Origin: a virus | Virus record (IMG/VR): IMGVR_UViG_3300017750_004845 | Span: 1 to 30,847 of that record | DNA length: 30,847 bases | Reading direction: 5' to 3' (one strand) | Shown: positions 28,761 through 30,847 of the stretch, one piece after another | Layout of the letters: every line of letters begins with the position of its first letter | Numbering within the stretch: position 1 is the stretch's first letter | The notes under the pieces: generated by a model | Told to the model about the DNA's origin: nothing | Seen by the model: only the letters and a program-made list of their open reading frames with translations | Database searches by the model: none | Program-made: the position numbers and the translations under genes

Positions 28761-30010
28761 TGACAGAAGAAGCATTGATATGCTCATTTTGTAGCAAAAG
28801 CCGTAAAGACGTTACCAAAATGATAGTGGGTGCCAAGAAGACATCCATATGTAATGAATGTGTAAAACTGTGCGTTGAGATACTAGATGAGGACATAGTC
28901 AAGGCTCGTAAGGAAAAACTATACTCGGGTGACAAGAGCATACTAAATCCTGTGTCTATAAAGGAACACCTTGATCAATATGTCATAGGACAGGACGCCG
29001 CAAAGACTGTGTTGTCAGTAGCGGTAGCAAACCATTACAAAAGAATAGTTCAACCACCAATTGAGTTCGATCTAGACAAGTCTAATGTCATGGTGCTTGG
29101 AGCCACTGGTGCAGGCAAGACTCTCATGGCCAGAACCATAGCAAAATATTTGGACGTTCCTTTTGCGATAGCAGACGCGACCACGCTGACCGAATCAGGT
29201 TACGTGGGAGAAGACGTAGAGAACGTTGTGCAGAAACTATACGCAAACGCTGATGGTGATATAGAAAAAACACAAAAAGGAATCATATTCATAGACGAGA
29301 TTGACAAGATATGTAGGAAAGGTGAGAACACATCACTGACCAGAGATGTATCAGGAGAGGGAGTACAGCAGGGTTTATTAAAGATAGTGGAGGGCACAGA
29401 GTGTAGGGTTCCGCCACATGGTGGCAGGAAACACCCCGATCAGCAAACCATCAGCATAGACACATCCAACATTCTTTTTATAGTTGGAGGTGCATTCACA
29501 GAACTAGAGAAACAGATTAGAAGAAAAAAAGCATCAGGTGGTATAGGGTTCGGAACGCAACTGAAAGAGCAGGATGAGAAAAATTATCTTTCCGATGTGC
29601 AACCCGAGGATCTAATTAAGTATGGACTGATCCCTGAGTTTGTTGGTAGGTTCTCGATGCTTACCAGTATAGACCCATTAGATGAATCACAGTTGATCCG
29701 TATCTTGACTGAACCAAAGAACGCCATACTAAAACAGACACACTATCTGTTTGGACTGGACAATATAGACATTGAATTTACCAAAGAGGCGAAGCAGAGC
29801 ATAGCACGTAAGGCCAAGGAGCTGGGTACCAACGCAAGGGGACTGAAAAATGTAGTAGACACAGTGGTTCTGCCATATCAGTTTGATGCCGAAGAGATGA
29901 GAAACAGAGGAGTCAGTAAAATACAGATAACTAATGCGGTGGTTGACAGCGGAGCCGACCCTGTGTTAGTATTTAAAAAAGCAAATGGAATATCAAAAAA
30001 ACAAAACTAG
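28760..30010 (+). CDS. clpX: ATP-dependent unfoldase ClpX
   Basis: ClpX unfolds tagged proteins and feeds them to ClpP. The 416-residue protein is nearly full length (E. coli 424). The N-terminal zinc domain has Cys8, Cys11, Cys31 and Cys34. The AAA+ core has Walker A (GATGAGKT, 114-121), pore loop GYVG (147-150), Walker B (IIFIDE, 175-180), the RKH loop (223-225) and sensor-2 (GTNARGLKN). The ClpP-docking IGF loop is intact (SGGIGFGTQ, 260-267), so it could dock on host ClpP. No clpP gene is in the window. The start overlaps the previous stop and the bS21 gene overlaps its end by 26 bases. With a phage tmRNA whose tag ends LAA, a coordinated role is likely but unproven. Confidence 0.96.
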   Translation: MTEEALICSFCSKSRKDVTKMIVGAKKTSICNECVKLCVEILDEDIVKARKEKLYSGDKSILNPVSIKEHLDQYVIGQDAAKTVLSVAVANHYKRIVQPPIEFDLDKSNVMVLGATGAGKTLMARTIAKYLDVPFAIADATTLTESGYVGEDVENVVQKLYANADGDIEKTQKGIIFIDEIDKICRKGENTSLTRDVSGEGVQQGLLKIVEGTECRVPPHGGRKHPDQQTISIDTSNILFIVGGAFTELEKQIRRKKASGGIGFGTQLKEQDEKNYLSDVQPEDLIKYGLIPEFVGRFSMLTSIDPLDESQLIRILTEPKNAILKQTHYLFGLDNIDIEFTKEAKQSIARKAKELGTNARGLKNVVDTVVLPYQFDAEEMRNRGVSKIQITNAVVDSGADPVLVFKKANGISKKQN

Positions 30011-30278
30011 ACCCAAGTTCAAGAAGACTGAAAGACCTTTGGGTTTCCAAGGTTACTATGTAGAAGTGAGAGAGGGCGAGGATGCCATAAGGGCATACAG
30101 AAAGATCAAGAGGTGGATCAAAGAAGACAAATTCATAGATCAAATCAGAGCAAACAATACTTTCCAAAAACCATCTGAAATCAAAAGAGAAAAAGCCAAG
30201 GAAAAAAGAAAAGTACTTAGGAAACTGCGTAGAGAACGTGACAGCAACATTTCTATGCGTCCGCAAAGAGGCAAATAA
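29985..30278 (+). CDS. rpsU: Ribosomal protein bS21 homologue
   Basis: The 97-residue, strongly basic protein matches bS21 across its centre: VEVREGEDAIRAYRKIKRWI resembles the V-V-E-E-A-RRFKR start, and FQKPSEIKREKAKEKRK the Y-KPS--RKRK segment. It has extra residues at both ends compared with the usual 65-75. bS21 sits at the 30S platform near the anti-Shine-Dalgarno end of 16S rRNA and affects start-site choice. Phage-encoded bS21 is known from marine phages. The start overlaps clpX by 26 bases. By entering host ribosomes it could favour phage messages, including those without a ribosome site; that is inference. Confidence 0.86.
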   Translation: MEYQKNKTRPKFKKTERPLGFQGYYVEVREGEDAIRAYRKIKRWIKEDKFIDQIRANNTFQKPSEIKREKAKEKRKVLRKLRRERDSNISMRPQRGK

Positions 30279-30298
30279 TTTACCAAAAAGGTCGCTAT

Positions 30299-30331
30299 TT
30301 GACATATAGTGCATATATGTTATAATAAATA
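30299..30331 (+). promoter_or_regulatory. Combined early and late promoter for hsp20
   Basis: TTGACA (30299-30304) and TATAAT (30321-30326) are perfect and 16 bases apart. A T4-type late box, AATAAATA (30324-30331), overlaps the -10. Both would start near 30333-30338. Confidence 0.78.
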
Positions 30332-30334
30332 CAG

Positions 30335-30363
30335 TTGAAGATTGCTATAGATAGGATCTTCAA
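30335..30363 (+). other. 5'-terminal hairpin in hsp20 leader
   Basis: TTGAAGAT (30335-30342) and ATCTTCAA (30356-30363) form a perfect 8-bp stem with a 13-base loop, starting about 2 bases after the predicted transcript start. The strong AGGAGG site before ATG 30398 stays outside the stem, so it is not an obvious thermometer of the kind that hides the ribosome site. Confidence 0.55.
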
Positions 30364-30397
30364 TACATTAACTCGCTTAACAATAGGAGGAAAGCAC

Positions 30398-30847
30398 ATG
30401 AAAAACAATCTATCTATTTTTAATAACCTAAGACCAATAACCGTAGGGTTTGATGATATGTTCGACCACTTTGAGCATATGATGGATGATGGCTTCTTTA
30501 GAACTGGAGCAAACTTCCCACCATACAACATAGTAAAAACTGGAGATAACACCTACGACGTTGAACTTGCACTTGCAGGTTTTGGTAAAGATGACATTGA
30601 AGTTGAATACAAAGAGAATCAACTTACAGTAAAATCTAAAACCAACAAGGATGATGCAGAGGAAGTTGACAAGTATGACAACGGAGTCCTACACAGAGGA
30701 ATCAGCAAAAGATTTTTCAGTAAGTCATTTACCATTGCAAATGATGTTGAGGTCAAAGGTGCAGAACTGAAAGATGGTTTGCTTAAAGTGAGCCTGGAGA
30801 GAATAATTCCAGAACACAAAAAAGCGAAGACTATCGATATCAAGTAA
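30398..30847 (+). CDS. hsp20: Small heat-shock protein, Hsp20/IbpA type
   Basis: The 149-residue protein is a full alpha-crystallin-domain chaperone. It has the IbpA-type FPPYNIVKTGDNTYDVELALAGF segment, ENQLTVKSK, LHRGISKRFFSKSF and the closing GAELKDGLLKVSLERIIPEH. Such proteins form oligomers that hold unfolding proteins without ATP. I chose ATG 30398 because AGGAGG precedes it; an upstream in-frame ATG at 30335 would begin inside the leader hairpin. The promoter combines sigma70 and late elements, so it may be made throughout infection. It could help virion assembly or protein quality, along with ClpX. The gene ends at the last base of the window. Confidence 0.94.
   Translation: MKNNLSIFNNLRPITVGFDDMFDHFEHMMDDGFFRTGANFPPYNIVKTGDNTYDVELALAGFGKDDIEVEYKENQLTVKSKTNKDDAEEVDKYDNGVLHRGISKRFFSKSFTIANDVEVKGAELKDGLLKVSLERIIPEHKKAKTIDIK

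Noticed and set aside
1-30847. Host chromosome fragment instead of phage
   Set aside because: Cytochrome b, clpX, rpsU, ssrA and nrdAB are host-like, but the PAAR gene, tail fibre, late promoter boxes and dense small structural-type genes interleave with them.
1-30847. CRISPR array or insertion sequence
   Set aside because: No regularly spaced repeats, transposase gene or terminal inverted repeats with target duplication were seen.

Overview
The window reads as a piece of a T4-like (myovirus) phage genome from a marine alphaproteobacterium, plausibly a SAR11/Pelagibacter-type host. The phage evidence is tightly packed short genes, a PAAR tail-tip protein, a pectate-lyase-fold tail fibre, class Ia ribonucleotide reductase, a PD-(D/E)XK exonuclease, many structural-type hypotheticals and repeated T4-type late promoter boxes (N-ATAAATA, twice exactly TATAAATA). 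The host guess rests on the circularly permuted two-piece tmRNA, typical of Alphaproteobacteria, and on the moderately AT-rich composition. The host and phage genus are inferences.

Layout. 1-10030 is mostly late/structural: an FkbM methyltransferase overlapping a tiny Cys-rich ORF, a strongly expressed three-gene structural operon (1251-2705) closed by a clear terminator, small conserved virion-type proteins, then a glutathione-peroxidase homologue overlapping a radical SAM enzyme, an exonuclease and a tail fibre. 10172-14946 is metabolic: nrdA, nrdB and a complete cytochrome b. 14977-17768 holds PAAR, a large probable structural protein, a GT-A-like glycosyltransferase and a class I methyltransferase. 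At 17765-18350 a minus-strand unit encodes tmRNA and a small exported protein.

18370-25279 is an early-type region of small genes with sigma70-like promoters (TTGAC(A/G/T), 16-17 nt, TATAAT): a ParB-like protein, a possible HNH protein, a structured leader RNA, a membrane-anchored Bax-type glucosaminidase and a run of exported proteins (lipoprotein, surface-antigen-like protein). 25316-30847 holds two structural-type genes, a 666-aa membrane/coiled-coil protein, ClpX, ribosomal protein bS21 and Hsp20.

How the parts may work together: tmRNA (tag ending LAA), ClpX with its ClpP-docking loop, Hsp20 and bS21 look like a phage-owned translation-rescue and protein-quality kit. NrdAB, cytochrome b and the peroxidase would support nucleotide supply, respiration and redox balance during infection. 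Promoter geometry suggests two mRNA types: leaderless messages whose predicted start falls on the AUG, and messages with leaders that begin with a hairpin. All functions are read from sequence motifs by eye; no database search was run.
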